Source: Eremophila alpestris peregrina (Eukaryota; Chordata; Aves; Passeriformes; Alaudidae). Taken from it: a DNA stretch of 64,000 nt. The first letter of the stretch is position 1. Each line of letters begins with the position of its first letter. Below are positions 24,547 through 37,263 of this stretch, in pieces. The stretch is taken from NCBI GenBank assembly GCA_009792885.1, contig WMCF01000025.1, forward strand, positions 4,195,899-4,259,898, read 5' to 3'. The notes under the pieces were generated by a model. It worked only from the letters and a program-made list of their open reading frames with translations. It did no database searches and was not told where the DNA came from. Made by a program: the position numbers and the translations under genes.

Positions 24547-27500
24547 TGTTTCTGTTGATGTGCTCAGGATATGAGTTTGGTTAATGAGCTCACTCAAGAT
24601 AAAATTAGGAAATGGTAAATTACTATTACACATGTTATTTCAGGGCGTTGTTTTAAATGACTGGGCATAAAAGAGAGGTGCATACACCAAAGAGCTAATT
24701 CAAAGTCATGTTGTTCTCATGGTTGCTGGGTTACAACCATCAGGCCCCTGGGCTCGCCAGCGGGTCCCAGCTGTCCTGGACAGCCTGTAACCATCCAAAG
24801 TCTACCAAAGACACAACAGTTTCTCAACAGTGGTCTTCTGTCTCTTGGGGGGAGCTTCAGGAGGATGTGATTGCAGAGAAGGAGGGCTACAGGCTGGACA
24901 GGGCAACTGGAGACTGCTGGCACATGTGGGTCTCAACAATAAGCCTTTGTAGTTAATCAAGGTAACACAGAATTCAGGGCTAAGGTTTCTGTGGACTTTA
25001 GCAGATTTTGAGCCTGGCTTTAAGGCAGTTACAGGTGGTTGTGCTTGCTCACTTAACCCTCTGTTTAAAGAATATGTGATCTCTCTCACTAGCCTTTGTT
25101 AAGTTCAATGACCAGCATTTCTGTAGGACAGGGAGTTCTCATTTCTCGCTTTCTGCAAACAGATGTGTGTGTTGCCAATTTTTACATTTAGCTTGTAATT
25201 TTAGTTCATTTCTTTGCTTCATAGAATTTTATTTGTGTTTATTTACATTTTTATGTAGTCTTAGATCAGGCTGCTAATAGATTATTAGTTCATTATCTCT
25301 TTTTAAAGGAGGAAGTCTCCTCCAAATGATTGCTTGCAATACTAGAAATTCAATCTGCAAAGTAATTAAGCACTGAAGTTCTGGGTCTTTTTTTTCCAGT
25401 GTTTCATTTTTTCTCATATATAGTTGAGTTATAGTCTCTGAATTTTTAAAAATGGTAAAAAAAGATATTACAGTTTGATGACTATTTTTTTGATGTCTGA
25501 AGTACACTCCAAGAGGAGGTTTATTTGTGTTTTTAAAAAGTATTGGGAAGAATTAACTGATAAAAATTTCATGTGGAGTTAATGACTCAAAAACCATTCA
25601 GTTATCAGACTTCCTCCACTGATAAACGTGGGGTAAAGATTTGTAAGACAGAATTTACAGGGACTACAAAAATAAGGTACTGCATTTGTAATATTATATA
25701 GTCACATTATTAGCCTTTTTAATAAAATGTCTACATTTGAAAAATTAAAAGAAAACATGTTGTTTTCTTCTAATAAAAATAAATCTGTAGTTTATTTCCT
25801 ATATAAATTTATATCTGCTTCCTCCTGAAATTATATTTTTATCAGTAATTTTAAGATTATTCCCTTGTTCTGTGTTACACATTTATTTTAATCTTTATTT
25901 GGCTTTGCTGCATACTTAGCATAGAAGAAAATATTATCTAACCTTTCCTAACACCAAGTGTGTTCTTGACCATTGTCTAGTTTGCAATTTGAATAAGGAA
26001 AGGAAAAAATAATTCTTGATAGTAACACCTCTGGATTGGTTAAAGGGGTAATGCTGAAATGCAGGTTGATTTACTAAAATGTTTCCAGCCACATGCAATC
26101 ACTATGATTGTTGCTGAAATAAGGTTAAAAGAAATAACAGGATTTCAGAGTGGGTTTGTTTAGGTTTTTTACCTCTAGAAGAGCAATCTAAATGCAAATT
26201 TTATACCTGAATAAAATCCAAGAAGTCAGTATGAATGAGGCTTGAGGGGAAATAAAGTCAGTGGCGATGATACTTGGCAAGTTAGTCTGTCATGCACTTG
26301 GAATGTGAAAGCATATTGTTTTTTTCTCAATTCATCTTATACTTGTAAAGTAATAGAATAAAATCTGCTTTAAGGTGTTGATCATCTAAAATTATATAGA
26401 TGCATGCTGGTGAAGTAGTCTGAACTAAAATCTGAGGGAGTTCTACTGTGATGTGCTGTGCTAGAGTTCTGAGTCTGTGAATCGAGTTTTCTATTGATTT
26501 CATTCAAATTAATTTTTGAAAACACAGTTTAAATTGCAAGGTCATAATAAAGAAGCTTAAAAACAAGGGAAGGGAATTCTTTGAATTCTAGGAATGTGGA
26601 GAAGATTGGAGAATACTGTTCCAATGCTTTTCAAGTCTGCTAGTATTATACTGAAAAACATAACCTAGAAACTGTTGACATTCCCTCTTTCTTCCTGCTC
26701 TTCCTAGTCTGATACAAAACTCTAATTGAATAATGTACCCTTGGCCCTGGGTCTCTCCAACAGAAATAACTCAATGTTTTCTGAAAGATATGGTTCCATG
26801 CCTGTTAATGTATTGGCCACATTTCCGACCTTACAAGTGTTTCTGCAGTTATTTCTGGAAACAGTGCGACCCCTATGACTGAAGCTCTCAGACCTGTGTA
26901 GTTTTGAGCAAAGACCTTTGTCACCTTCTGCATTCTCTGCATCAATTAGCTGGGGAACATGTAGGAGGTATTAGGAATCACCATGTATGAAAGTCACAAA
27001 TATAAATAATGTTGAACTGTTAGGAGCAGAGTATTTGTAAGTTAAGCCAATTAAAGATAAAATACTGTTTTAAAAGAGTTGTTTGCAACACTTGATACAC
27101 CGTGTAACATTTGCCATGAAATATAAAGAGGAAAGGAGGGAATGTCAATCTGTTTTATTGGGGTCAAACTTAAATGTGGTCCTCACTCTGTGTTCAATTG
27201 TGTTGCTGCAGATTTCAGGGAATCAGGACATTTCAGCACTGTTTCTTTAAATCACAAAGTATGTACAACAGAACAAGTACCTGGTGAAGAATGTAATTTT
27301 TGTGGCTATTCTTCCTTGGAGTTTCCAGGTGTTCTGTTTAACTCTGTTTTGTCTTCAGTAGAGCTCTTTTTCTTTAGAACTTCCAGAAGTAATCTTGGTG
27401 ATTCTGACCTTATTTTTTGGACTGCCCTTACTTTTTAGAGATATCAATGCTGTTTAAACAGGTCTGTAGTAATCCCTGGTTGCAGACTGGCTGACTGGTG

Positions 27501-28072
27501 CCTTCACTTGAGGCAAAGTAAAACTTTCTTTATAGCAAAACAACGTGTGGATATATTCAGCATATTTATTTAGTGTATTAACCTGCTAAACCTGGTGTTT
27601 CATATTGACCTGTGAAAAGTGAAATATTTTATGCAATCCCATAAATTGCATCTTAATCAATGAGGGATTTTTTTTTTTTGCTTCAGATCTGGTATGATTG
27701 TAAATAACCACTGTGAAATGTAACAATTTTAGGACTTTTGCTGTCAACCTTTCACAGGACCTCATGGAGACCGACTGATATGGGGCATATTTGTCAATAT
27801 ATAATGTTGGGATAATGATTGACTACACAAGCTCTTCCATTTTTTTAATGCTCTTCAGGTGACTAGAACATAATGAAGGAATCAGGATTTGCCTCAACCA
27901 CTTCCTAGGAATCTCTATGCCTTTTTGCGCTCAGATAGCCACAATTTTTTAATTTCTTTTTAAAATGTTTTTTGGTGTATGTTTTGTGAACAAAATACAG
28001 AAATCTGTGGGAAATATAGTTTTAGAGGAATGGAAATAGAAAAAAACAGTGATTTCTATTGCTTCCTTTCCC

Positions 28073-28106
28073 ACAAAAAAACAAACAAACAAACAAAAAA
28101 ACCCCC
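28073..28106. repeat. (CAAA)n tract
   Basis: An A-run is followed by about four CAAA units, another A-run and a C-run. Simple low-complexity sequence, possibly derived from an old A-tail. Confidence 0.85.
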
Positions 28107-30693
28107 TCCTATCCAAACAAAAAAAGGAACTTCCCATGCAGCAATATTTCAGTCCCAGCACTGAACATTGAAAAGTGTTTTTCTTCCACGTGTGAAGCTC
28201 TATAAGTAAATGAATGATTCCTGAGGATGCATCCAAAAGACTAAGGGAAGGAAAGATGCATCATAGATTGAGATTCTTTTTGAGGACATTTGACACATTT
28301 AAGTTAATTTTTATTTTGTAAAGAGATAATGTATTAATGAGCAAAGTTAATGAGTCTTTTTGTGTCCTGCTAAGGTAAGGCTGGCTGAATTTAAGTTTTA
28401 GGAATTTTTGAAACTGACCTCATGTTCCTGCATTTTTGTTTGTCTTGACATATATTGCTCTTCCAGACCTACAGTTTGCCAACATGTTAATCTACGCCTT
28501 TGGTATTGTGAGAAAGAGAGACTCGATTTCAATTAAATTATTGATGGGTCTAATTAGATAATGAAAGATATTTTTACACTCTGAACTGCAAAACCCACAT
28601 GGAATAACATACAATATAAAAAACATAAAGTATAATTCGTACTAGCATTTGCATTTCAGCAAATTTTATCATGTGATTAAAATGTCTTTACTTCAATCAT
28701 GTATTCTATAAATTTCTTAATTGTAAGTTTATATTTACCAATTAAATTTTTCTACACTCATGAGGTCTTTCAGTTGTTTTAAAACTTTTCAAAAATGGTC
28801 ATCTATGATTAGGAGTTAAACCTCTTGGTGTCATATATATCATATGAAACCCAGTTGGTCTAACCATAATGCTGAAAAGAAAGTGGCATTAGCTGGCTTT
28901 TTCATTGTTATCTGTCAAAGTATCCATTCCTGATGTGACATGATACGATATTTTGGCTATTGTATATAAGCTTTCAAATATCAAAAGTTCTTCTAGAGCT
29001 TTTTGCCTTTAGATCCAATGCTGTGAATATACTGCAAAGATGAAAGTTCATTTTCTATTAAATCAACCTGTACCTCACTTTACTTAAAGTATTGGATGGT
29101 TTTTTGAAAGATTCTGAAGGATTTTTCCAGACACAGAACTAAGATTCAACCAACGATTACTCATCTCTGGTCCAATAAGAATGGGTCTTTAATAAGATTG
29201 GTCTGTAGACCTTCCAAACAGATTTCTCTTCCAGTTAATCAGCTCACATTAAGGATAGTCACAAGTCAAGAAGCATCCACTTTCTTGGTTAGTGGCTTGG
29301 CTAACAGAAAACGTTAGCATAGAAACAATTAAAATTAAATCTCCTCCCATTTTTATTCAGACAATTGTGTAGAGAAATGGGAAAAGTAATTTTATATTTG
29401 AATAAATTTAAATTAAACATTAACAATAAAATTTCTTGCAGTGTACTTATATTAAAATAACCCCAAAAATTATGCTTTGAACCAGTTTGTTGAAGAACTG
29501 TCTCACCAGGATCAGAATCTCGCTCCTGGCTTCAGTGGAAAATGAACTTCTCTGATATCTTTTCCTTGTTTTTTGTTTATAAGGACACCCTGCCCTGACT
29601 CTTCCTTTCCTGTTGAGCTTCAGCTCTTCCCACAATGACTTATGGTACCAAAAGGCCAGAATATCTGGCTTATAGCTTTGACACAGTCTAACTTTCTGTG
29701 TGAGATATTCAGTGTTCTGGACAGAGCAGGGAAATGTAAAGGCAATGTGCTTTTCACTGCATGGCTGCAAGCAGTATGGAATGTTGGTAATTAGCTTCAA
29801 GGGACCTGTCCAGATTCAGTTGTATCTTGAAATGAATTAGTTGAGTTTTAATGACCTCGAAGGGGTTAGAAGTGCAAATATGGACTAAGAGCCTATCTAA
29901 GATTATGCAAAGTTTCAAGTTATCTGAGCTGCAAAGTAACTGCCCAGGAATAGAGCAGGAGGGTGCATGCAAAACTTGACTTATTTTGAATAGAAGAAAT
30001 AGCTAAAGGAAAAGGAATATGAATTAAGGATCAGACTGAGTAGAAATAATGAGAGTAAATATAATCACCTCATGTAAAGTCTTCCAGTAGTAAGCAGAAT
30101 AAAGCTTTTAAGCAAAAGTGTCCTTAGCACATGCCCTATTTTTACCTTGTTTCTTTTTAAAGGATATAATTGAAATCTTCAGGTATGTGAAAATTACAGG
30201 CTGTAATTGAGAATTTCCCCTCTCTCAGGAAGCAGTGGTGGATTTCATGTTGTAATGGATCTGGGGCTGTCACAGAACTTGGGTCCTGCAGGGCTGTGAA
30301 ACTCCTGTCATCGCTTTCACAGATGGGTGCTTGCCTTTTGCTTCTCGAAGATAGAAAATAGGGCATTCTGTATTTCAAAATTTTTCTTTTGTATGAAGTG
30401 TTTGCTGGGAGTGGGCACACAGAAAGTACCCCTCCATCTGCACCATTTTGTAGTGCATATGGATTGCTAATGGACTTGAGAACTCATGACACTTTTGTCA
30501 GATTTCTTTTAGTTTAGGAATGGCTGGCTCAGTTTCCATTGTGTTTGCAGAGAGCCACAGTCAGTCAACAGCTGCAAGTTTACTAACAAATGTGTACTTG
30601 GATTCATGCCTAAGTGTACTTCCTGGGAAAAGTACAAATGTTACATGTCAACAGAGACGACGTTTTCCTCAGAGTGTTGTAAAGGGACAGGCT

Positions 30694-30936
30694 TCACAGA
30701 ATTACAGAAGGGGTCATGTTGGGAGGGACCATAGTGGGCCCTTTGATCCAACCTCCATGTTCAGGCAGGGTCATCCTAGAGCACACAGCACAGAATTGCA
30801 TCCAGATGGTTCTCACCAGTTCTTCCAGTGAGGAAGAGTCCACAGCTTCTCTGGGCACCGTTCCAGTCTGTGCTCACCTGCACAGTAACGAAGTTTTCCT
30901 CCTATTCAGGGGGAAACTTCCTGTGCATTAGTTTTG
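30694..30936 (-). mobile_element. CR1 LINE 3' end fragment
   Basis: Read on the plus strand, this begins TCACAGAATTACAGAAGGGG, the complement of the CR1 3' terminus. It continues through GGAGGGACCATAGTGGGCC, CAACCTCC, TTCAGGCAGGGTCATCCTAG and GAGCACACAGCACAGAATTGC to GAAACTTCCTGTGCATTAG. This is the standard order of an avian CR1 3' untranslated region in reverse orientation, about 240 bases, 5'-truncated. Open frames overlapping it (30520-30831 and 30716-30931, plus) are antisense repeat and should not be annotated as genes. Confidence 0.92.
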
Positions 30937-33900
30937 AAAATCTAGGGGGGAAAAAAAAGCTTCTATAAAAGAAAGTGTAATGTATATGCATAGTAATTTT
31001 TGTGTCTCTCTTGTTGGTTTTGGCTGCATTCTTATTCTGTAATTGGAAAATAAGGGGGGCACTGAGAGACGAAGATGCAGAGCCCTTAATGTATTTTAAT
31101 CGTCATACCACTGAAATAATTAGAAATTCAAAGCTTAGTTAGGAGCCGAATGGCAAAATCCTTGGTAGTTTGCCTATGTGATTTACCCATGGTTTTGCAT
31201 GAAAACATAAAAGTTTTACATGATGTTGAGGAACTGCATAAACAAATGTTATGACAAAGGACTACTTTTCCACTAGAACATATATATAATGAATGTTAAA
31301 ATTTAGAAGTTTGTGCTCGCCATGATTATATTACATTTCTAAGAAATACTAGTTTAGTACAGGGAGATTGTTACCTCTTCATTATCCTGGAGGAAGTACA
31401 GTGATTGCTGTCCTGAGTTGCTATTTTTGAGTCTTACTCTCTCTCTTGGAGATGTCCCTTTTACTCCCACACTTGAATAGTTGGAATTGAGATTCTTAGG
31501 GCTGAAGAGCTGAATGAAAATGCAACGACATTCTTGACACTTTTTGTACTGCCTGGGCAGGGAAAATAGCCCTACTTTAATGTATTTTTAGTTTAGCTCA
31601 GAGTTAAGCAGACTGCCAGTTGTAAAGAGAGTTTTAAAACAGTTTGGTTTTTTTCTTAATTTAGAAGTATGTATTCCTACTTAGTCCAGATTTATTTTTT
31701 TAATTCAGTCGGTAAATGTTGCATTATAATTTTTTTTCTTTGCTTTTCCTGGAACTAATACATCTAAACTCAATACTATGATGTTTCTTTGAATGTAGAA
31801 TTGGAGATCATTGAAGGCACTTCCAGTTGCCTGGCCTGTATTTTCTAAATCCTAAAAGTGGTGTCAATGTAAGTAATTTTTAAATGTAATGTTTTCCATA
31901 AGCAGTAAGTATACAAGGTGTATTATTCATATTATGATTTTGGGACATGTATTTGTAGTCCTTAGACTTAATAAAATAGTGAACAGTTACTGGAGGTAAT
32001 ATATTTTTCTGTTGGTAGCAAAGACAAATAGGTTGTTGTAACACATAGTACATCAATAACTTTTATGTTTAATTGTATTGCTTAGAGGCAAAATCACCAC
32101 TTTAAGTCAAGGGCAGGTGGATGGATTAAGTAAATGGATAGACAGATGAAAAACTAGATTAATTAATTTGATGAGTGACGCAGAATAATAAAAAAAAAGG
32201 AAGAAATGCACAGCAAAGGATGTAAACTGCATCACTCATGTTTTTCCTGTTTTCATTAAAAAATTGAAAGGAAAATTGCCGTAATCTGTTTGCACATGGT
32301 AGGAAACTGAGTTTAGAAGAAAGAATGGAAAATGTTTCTGCAGGACTTTGTAAGGAAAAAATAATCCTTGGGACTTTTCAAACCTCGTTTCCTTTCATGT
32401 ATTGGCAATATTGTTGGTATCTGGAAATGGAAAATTATAAACTGAGATTTTACATCATGCTTTGATAAATATTTTTAAAAATATATGTTTTGTCAGGTTT
32501 TAAGATGTCTTGGGCATGTAGGGGGAGAAAAAATTTGGATTCACTTGGATCTAAGGGATTTCCCAAAGATCAGAAGAATTAAGAGCACTTGAAATATATA
32601 TTAAGTTAAAAAAGAAAAAAATTAAAGAAATTTTCCAAGAGTTAGGAACTGACCTTGCTAGAGAGCTAGTACAAGGAGGAAAGCAAATAATCTCTGAGAA
32701 ACAGAGGAACCTTGTATTCAATCTTATTCTTCACATTTGGATTCCTGACCCACTGAAGGATTCTCTTGATTTGTCAAAGGTCTTACATTTCTACCAATTA
32801 CCAGGGCTATATGGCAGAAGTTCTAGTCTAGTTTTTGAAGCAAAGGAGAAAGGAAGTAGGTAGTAACTTGCAATAAATGCAAAAAGTCAAAAGATAGTGG
32901 AAAAATAAAGACTGTAAAGACATTGAATTGTTTGGTAAGAGTGGTGATAGCAAGGTGAAGGTGGAAATGGACTATAAAAGATGCAAAAGTTTTTTTATTT
33001 TTCCTTTGTTTCATGGTGGAAGAGAAAATTACTAGGTATGGAATTACATATGTGTAAGCAGAATATCTTTGTATAACAAACATTAGATATGTATTTTTTA
33101 ATGTATTATGTTGTAATAGTATAGTCTATATTATATATATTTCAATTAGATTTATATCTATAAAAATCCACTAAGACCCCAAAATTGAAGTGTAGTAAAT
33201 GGAGAATGTTCAGCACCTTTGACTAGTAGCATATGTTGTAAAGGAGTAAGAAGGTAAATAATAGGGATAAACATTCTCCTTTTGGTCCTGTAGGCAGGAG
33301 AATAACTGAGGAGAATGGGAGAAAGTTCAATTTGTACCCCACAGATTTAATTGCATGGTGTAGTAGCCTGGTTTTACTTGTGATCAGAAGCAGTCTGCCT
33401 GCAAAATAAGTGAAATATTAATAAGCAGGCCAGAGTGTCTTTTTAGTACGGCCTGCCACAAAATGAAAAATGTCAACTGGGATGTGACTGGTGGTTAAAT
33501 GATCCCTGCATGCAGAGATGAGTATTGGGATTATTTTAAATCACATTTGTTTTCCTTTTCTCTTTAATTACTGATAGTTGTAGATATTCGGTTTTATTCT
33601 GCTACAAATTTGGAATTATGTTAATCTGTTTTGGTAAAATTTCACATTAAGCCACAGGAGAGAAGGACAAACTGTTTCTTTTTGCCAGACAATAATTTGG
33701 AAGAAGCAAGAATTCTCAGCTTCATTTGCTTGTAAATTGGAACATTGGATGGCCAGAGTAGTTTGAGGAAAGAACCATGAATTGCTTGGGGGAAAAAAGT
33801 AAGAAAGTAAAATACAGTGTCAAAACAAACTTAGAAAGAAAGAAATGTTAAACCATATGTATTATGAAACAAAAAGGTGATGAAGTTTTTAAAGACTGGC

Positions 33901-36289
33901 TGAAATGACATTATAAAGAAACAAAACCCTGAAAAACCTGGATGAATAAAATGCTTAAACAAGAAAGGAGGAAGATTTCCAATTTTTATTTTGGAAAATA
34001 TATAAAATCGTGCAAGAAGATGACTAGAAATTCTAAAGGCAATTCTAGCTTGGTTGAAGACAAAAATGAAGAATAGAGAAAGATGGAAAAGATGAATTTG
34101 AGTTTTTTCAGAAGTGGTTTCCTGGTACAACTGCAGGTGGTTGTCTGAATTCCATAATGGTGTAGTAATCAAATTTTATTATAATACTTGAATGAAACAA
34201 ATTATGATTTTACATAAATATGAAGTTGAAGAACACTAATAGCACATCAGGAGTTCATAGCATATCAGTAGGGATCCTAAAGTAAGAGGACCCTCTGTAG
34301 TGGAATTGTTTAATCCTTGGATAAAAGAAATATAGAATAAATGGATGTCTGGAATCTGAATTTCTTGTTACTGTAGTTTAGTTCTCAGATAACTCCACTG
34401 AAGATTAAGTTTTAGATGGTAAAATTTAAACCACATCTTAATAATAAACTGTCTCTCAAAATACCTTTTCAGAAGAGAATAATAATTTAAAAGACAGTTT
34501 TATTTGCTATTTGTGAAAGCATGTAGATATAATCATAATTATAACAGGGCATATATTTAGAATCCAGACACCCAGAATACATTTCATATACTTCAACAGC
34601 TGCAAATCTGATTAAGATAAAAATGTTTTAATGTGGATTTCATTTGAATATTGGAAATAGAACAAGTTTGAGAGCACATGAATGTTTTGATATGTACTGC
34701 CCAGTCTTCAGAACACAAATGAACCTTTATTTGTTTAATTGGAGAAGTATGGGAAAAAAATAACCAAGGAGGACTTAAAGAACACTATGAGAGTTAAAAA
34801 ACCCCTCTGTTACTTGTCCCAGACTTGTACATCTGCCATAATTATTTAATTTACCAGTATTTTTAGTGTTTCTCCCTTGCTTGCTTCTCTATTCATTTGT
34901 CAAATAAAAGTCTAAGGAGCTGTTTCCTTTCAAAAGTTGTGAGCTTTGACACAGGACCTGAAAGTCTCTATCTTACTCTCTTAGTCCCAGTTAATGTTAA
35001 ACCAGGTCATTTGCTGGTGCTCCTCTCTCTGTTCAGCCTGGTCAAATGTATTTAACTTTCTCTCTGCTCTGTATAATTATGTCTAAGCCTTCCATTTGCC
35101 TCCGTTGGCTTGCCCCAATTCTCTTACATTACATGGCTTATATTTAACTCTGCACTTTCTACTCCTGTTTTCTGCTCTTGGAGAATAATACTTCTCTCTT
35201 CTCTCTTTTCTTATCTTGAGAAACATTTTTTTAAAACTGATTAAGAGTCAACAGGTCAACTACTATGTGTTTTGAGAACACCCTAAACCTTCTCAGGGAG
35301 GAATCCTGCATAGGGAGCCTTTCTTCACAGTTTCTCTTTTTCTGGTTTCTGTAGAACTTATGTCATGTTTGAGAAATGGACATGTCATATGGATAGATTC
35401 TGGAAAATGATGGATCGCTTTCTAGAAAAAAAAAAAAAAAAGGAGTATCTTTTGCATGCCAAGGTCTTAATTTTAGCCTTAATCAAATGAAAAGGCTTGT
35501 GAAAAGATTATTGCCCTAAATGTTTCTTTGGAGTAGATTTGCTAAACTAAGCAAAGAGGATTCCGGGGGGCACCCTGTTACCTTTCAAGGTGTATATTTA
35601 GGAAAACCATCTTTCACTTGCTTTTTGGGTTCATCGGTACAGCTGTCATAAAACCACTGTGGTTATCCACTTAGTTCTCCTTGGTGATACATTCAGCTTT
35701 CTTAGAAACTTTTAGACATTATTTTTTAAAATTAATTATCACCAGTACAAGTGAAACTCTTTTTAATTCTCAGTTCTACAGTTTGCATTATTGCTAATAT
35801 ATTTCTGTTCAAGCATTTAATTTTGATAACTTGTTTTTATATCATAACGTTTTCCTTTTCATGTACCATGTAAAGAGGTACAAAATGTTCTGATACTGTT
35901 TTTCTTCCAGCAGTTCCCTGGACAACTTTTTTGGATAACTGAGTAAATACAAAACATGAAAAAAATCGCACACTGTGAGGTTGAACATCACTATGTCTAT
36001 GCTACACATATTTACCTTCTGGCTTTGTTTTGGAGCCTTTGTTCTCTCATATTTCTCTCATTGACACTAAATACACCACTTTTTCATTCTAATCAGGTTT
36101 GTTTCTTTCTACTGCTTTGATGAACAGAACAGGTAGTACAACCAGCTTCTGCTGGATTCTGATAGTCTCAAATGTCTTCCACAGTAATTGTTTCTGATCA
36201 GCTCTTCAATTCTTCCTACTATAGTGTTGATTCCACTTAGAAGCCTTTTTGCCCTTGTTCCATCCCAGATCAGTGGGGGAAGGCATGGC
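30937..36289. other. Unique AT-rich noncoding sequence
   Basis: No gene, repeat family or RNA gene recognised. A short noncoding segment between splice-like sites (31799-31869, followed by GTAAGT) is the only exon-like signal. Pyrimidine-rich sequence lies at about 35010-35220, a 16-base A-run at 35426-35441. Open frames do not exceed about 113 codons. Confidence 0.6.
35426..35441. repeat. A16 homopolymer
   Basis: Sixteen A in a row, between TTTCTAG and GGAG. It may be a leftover A-tail, but no processed gene copy is recognisable upstream. Confidence 0.9.
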
Positions 36290-36645
36290 AAAGATATTAT
36301 GTTGTTCAATAACATAAAGGGGAAAGGGGCTTCTTCTCTTCCTTACAAAGAGAGGGTTCCTTTGCAGTTGGGAAAAAGATTGGTGTGGTGGGGAAGAGCT
36401 GGTTAGTATTTCCTTGTGGGCTTTCAGTATAAATAATGTCTTTGTTTTACACCTTCCATTATTAGTATTGTTGCTGTTCATTTTCTTATCTCATTGCTGT
36501 TTCCAGTGAACTATTCTTCTCTCAACCTGTGATCTTTGCCTTTTGTTCTTCCAGCTGGAGAGAGAGGAGGAGTGAGTAGCAGCGTGGGGTATTTTACTAG
36601 CAGGACCACTAAATCGGAAACTACAATTCCTAAAATGTGACACTT
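36290..36645 (+). mobile_element. Partial endogenous retrovirus LTR
   Basis: Bases 36458-36545 align by eye with 40502-40590 of the LTR at 40271-40741. Both carry ATTAGTATTGTTGCTGTT, a T-rich TCTTATTTCAT-like block, CAGTGAACTATTCTTCTC (CAGTAAATTGTTCTTTTC in the other) and TGATCTTTGCCTT. The 3' side ends in a diverged AAAATGTGAC, like the AAAATGTCAC of the other copy. The 5' boundary is uncertain; only 36458-36645 is well supported. Orientation follows the better copy. It is noncoding. Confidence 0.6.
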
Positions 36646-36698
36646 TTCCAAAAAACACTTTGCTGGTTTCACTTTCCTCCACAGTCACAAGACTCTCT

Positions 36699-36736
36699 TA
36701 TTACCTTATCTGGCTACAGGGCCAAATAAGGTAATA
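36699..36736. repeat. Imperfect inverted repeat
   Basis: Arm 36699-36714 (TATTACCTTATCTGGC) pairs with 36721-36736 (GCCAAATAAGGTAATA) at 15 of 16 positions; the mismatch is C opposite A. The loop is TACAGG. It is less AT-biased than the hairpin at 16275 and so less likely to be chance. No function is evident. Confidence 0.85.
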
Positions 36737-37250
36737 GCATAAAGCATGAAGGAATGTATGAAAATCAGTATGTTTAAGCAAGATGATATGAAGAAATACC
36801 TAAATATTACATCATACATGTAAGGAAGTGGCTAGTTGTTGCAGCTACTTACTGCTACAGTATTTGAAGACAGAAAAAGGACTGCATCACTGTGGATGTG
36901 GTGACTGAATATAAATCCCTGCATGTGCGTGTGAGAAAGGGCATATTTTGAATAACTGAGTTCTAAGAGTTACCAAGAAATTAGAGACCTAGTTTTCTTT
37001 TTTTATGCTTGATGTCATTAGTTTTAATAGAAAAAAATTTAAGACAGTTTTTTATATTATTTCTAGGAAAAGATGCACAAAAAAGAAATTAAATATTAAT
37101 TTAGGTAATATTGGAATGCTATTTATAGTTTTCTTAATGTCTATGTAGATGTTTTTCTAAATTTTCTTTTTGGTATTATATTGAAATTGCAGACTTTTAA
37201 TTCTGAATTTACTGGATTATGACAAAACATTGTTTTTCCTCCTATTACTT

Positions 37251-37263
37251 CCCCCCCCCCCCC
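37251..37263. repeat. C13 homopolymer
   Basis: Thirteen C between TTACTT and TTTATTATGGG. C homopolymers this long are uncommon and error-prone in sequencing, so the length given may not be exact. Confidence 0.9.

Larger units (their letters stand above)
24332..30693. other. Unique noncoding sequence
   Basis: No gene recognised. Starts with an AT microsatellite (24464-24546), then a GC-richer patch at about 24650-25090 that may be an undiagnosed old LTR. A CAAA tract lies at 28073-28106. Bases 29447-29800 (minus) are open for 117 codons without a recognisable domain. Most of 25100-29400 is plain AT-rich sequence. Confidence 0.6.
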
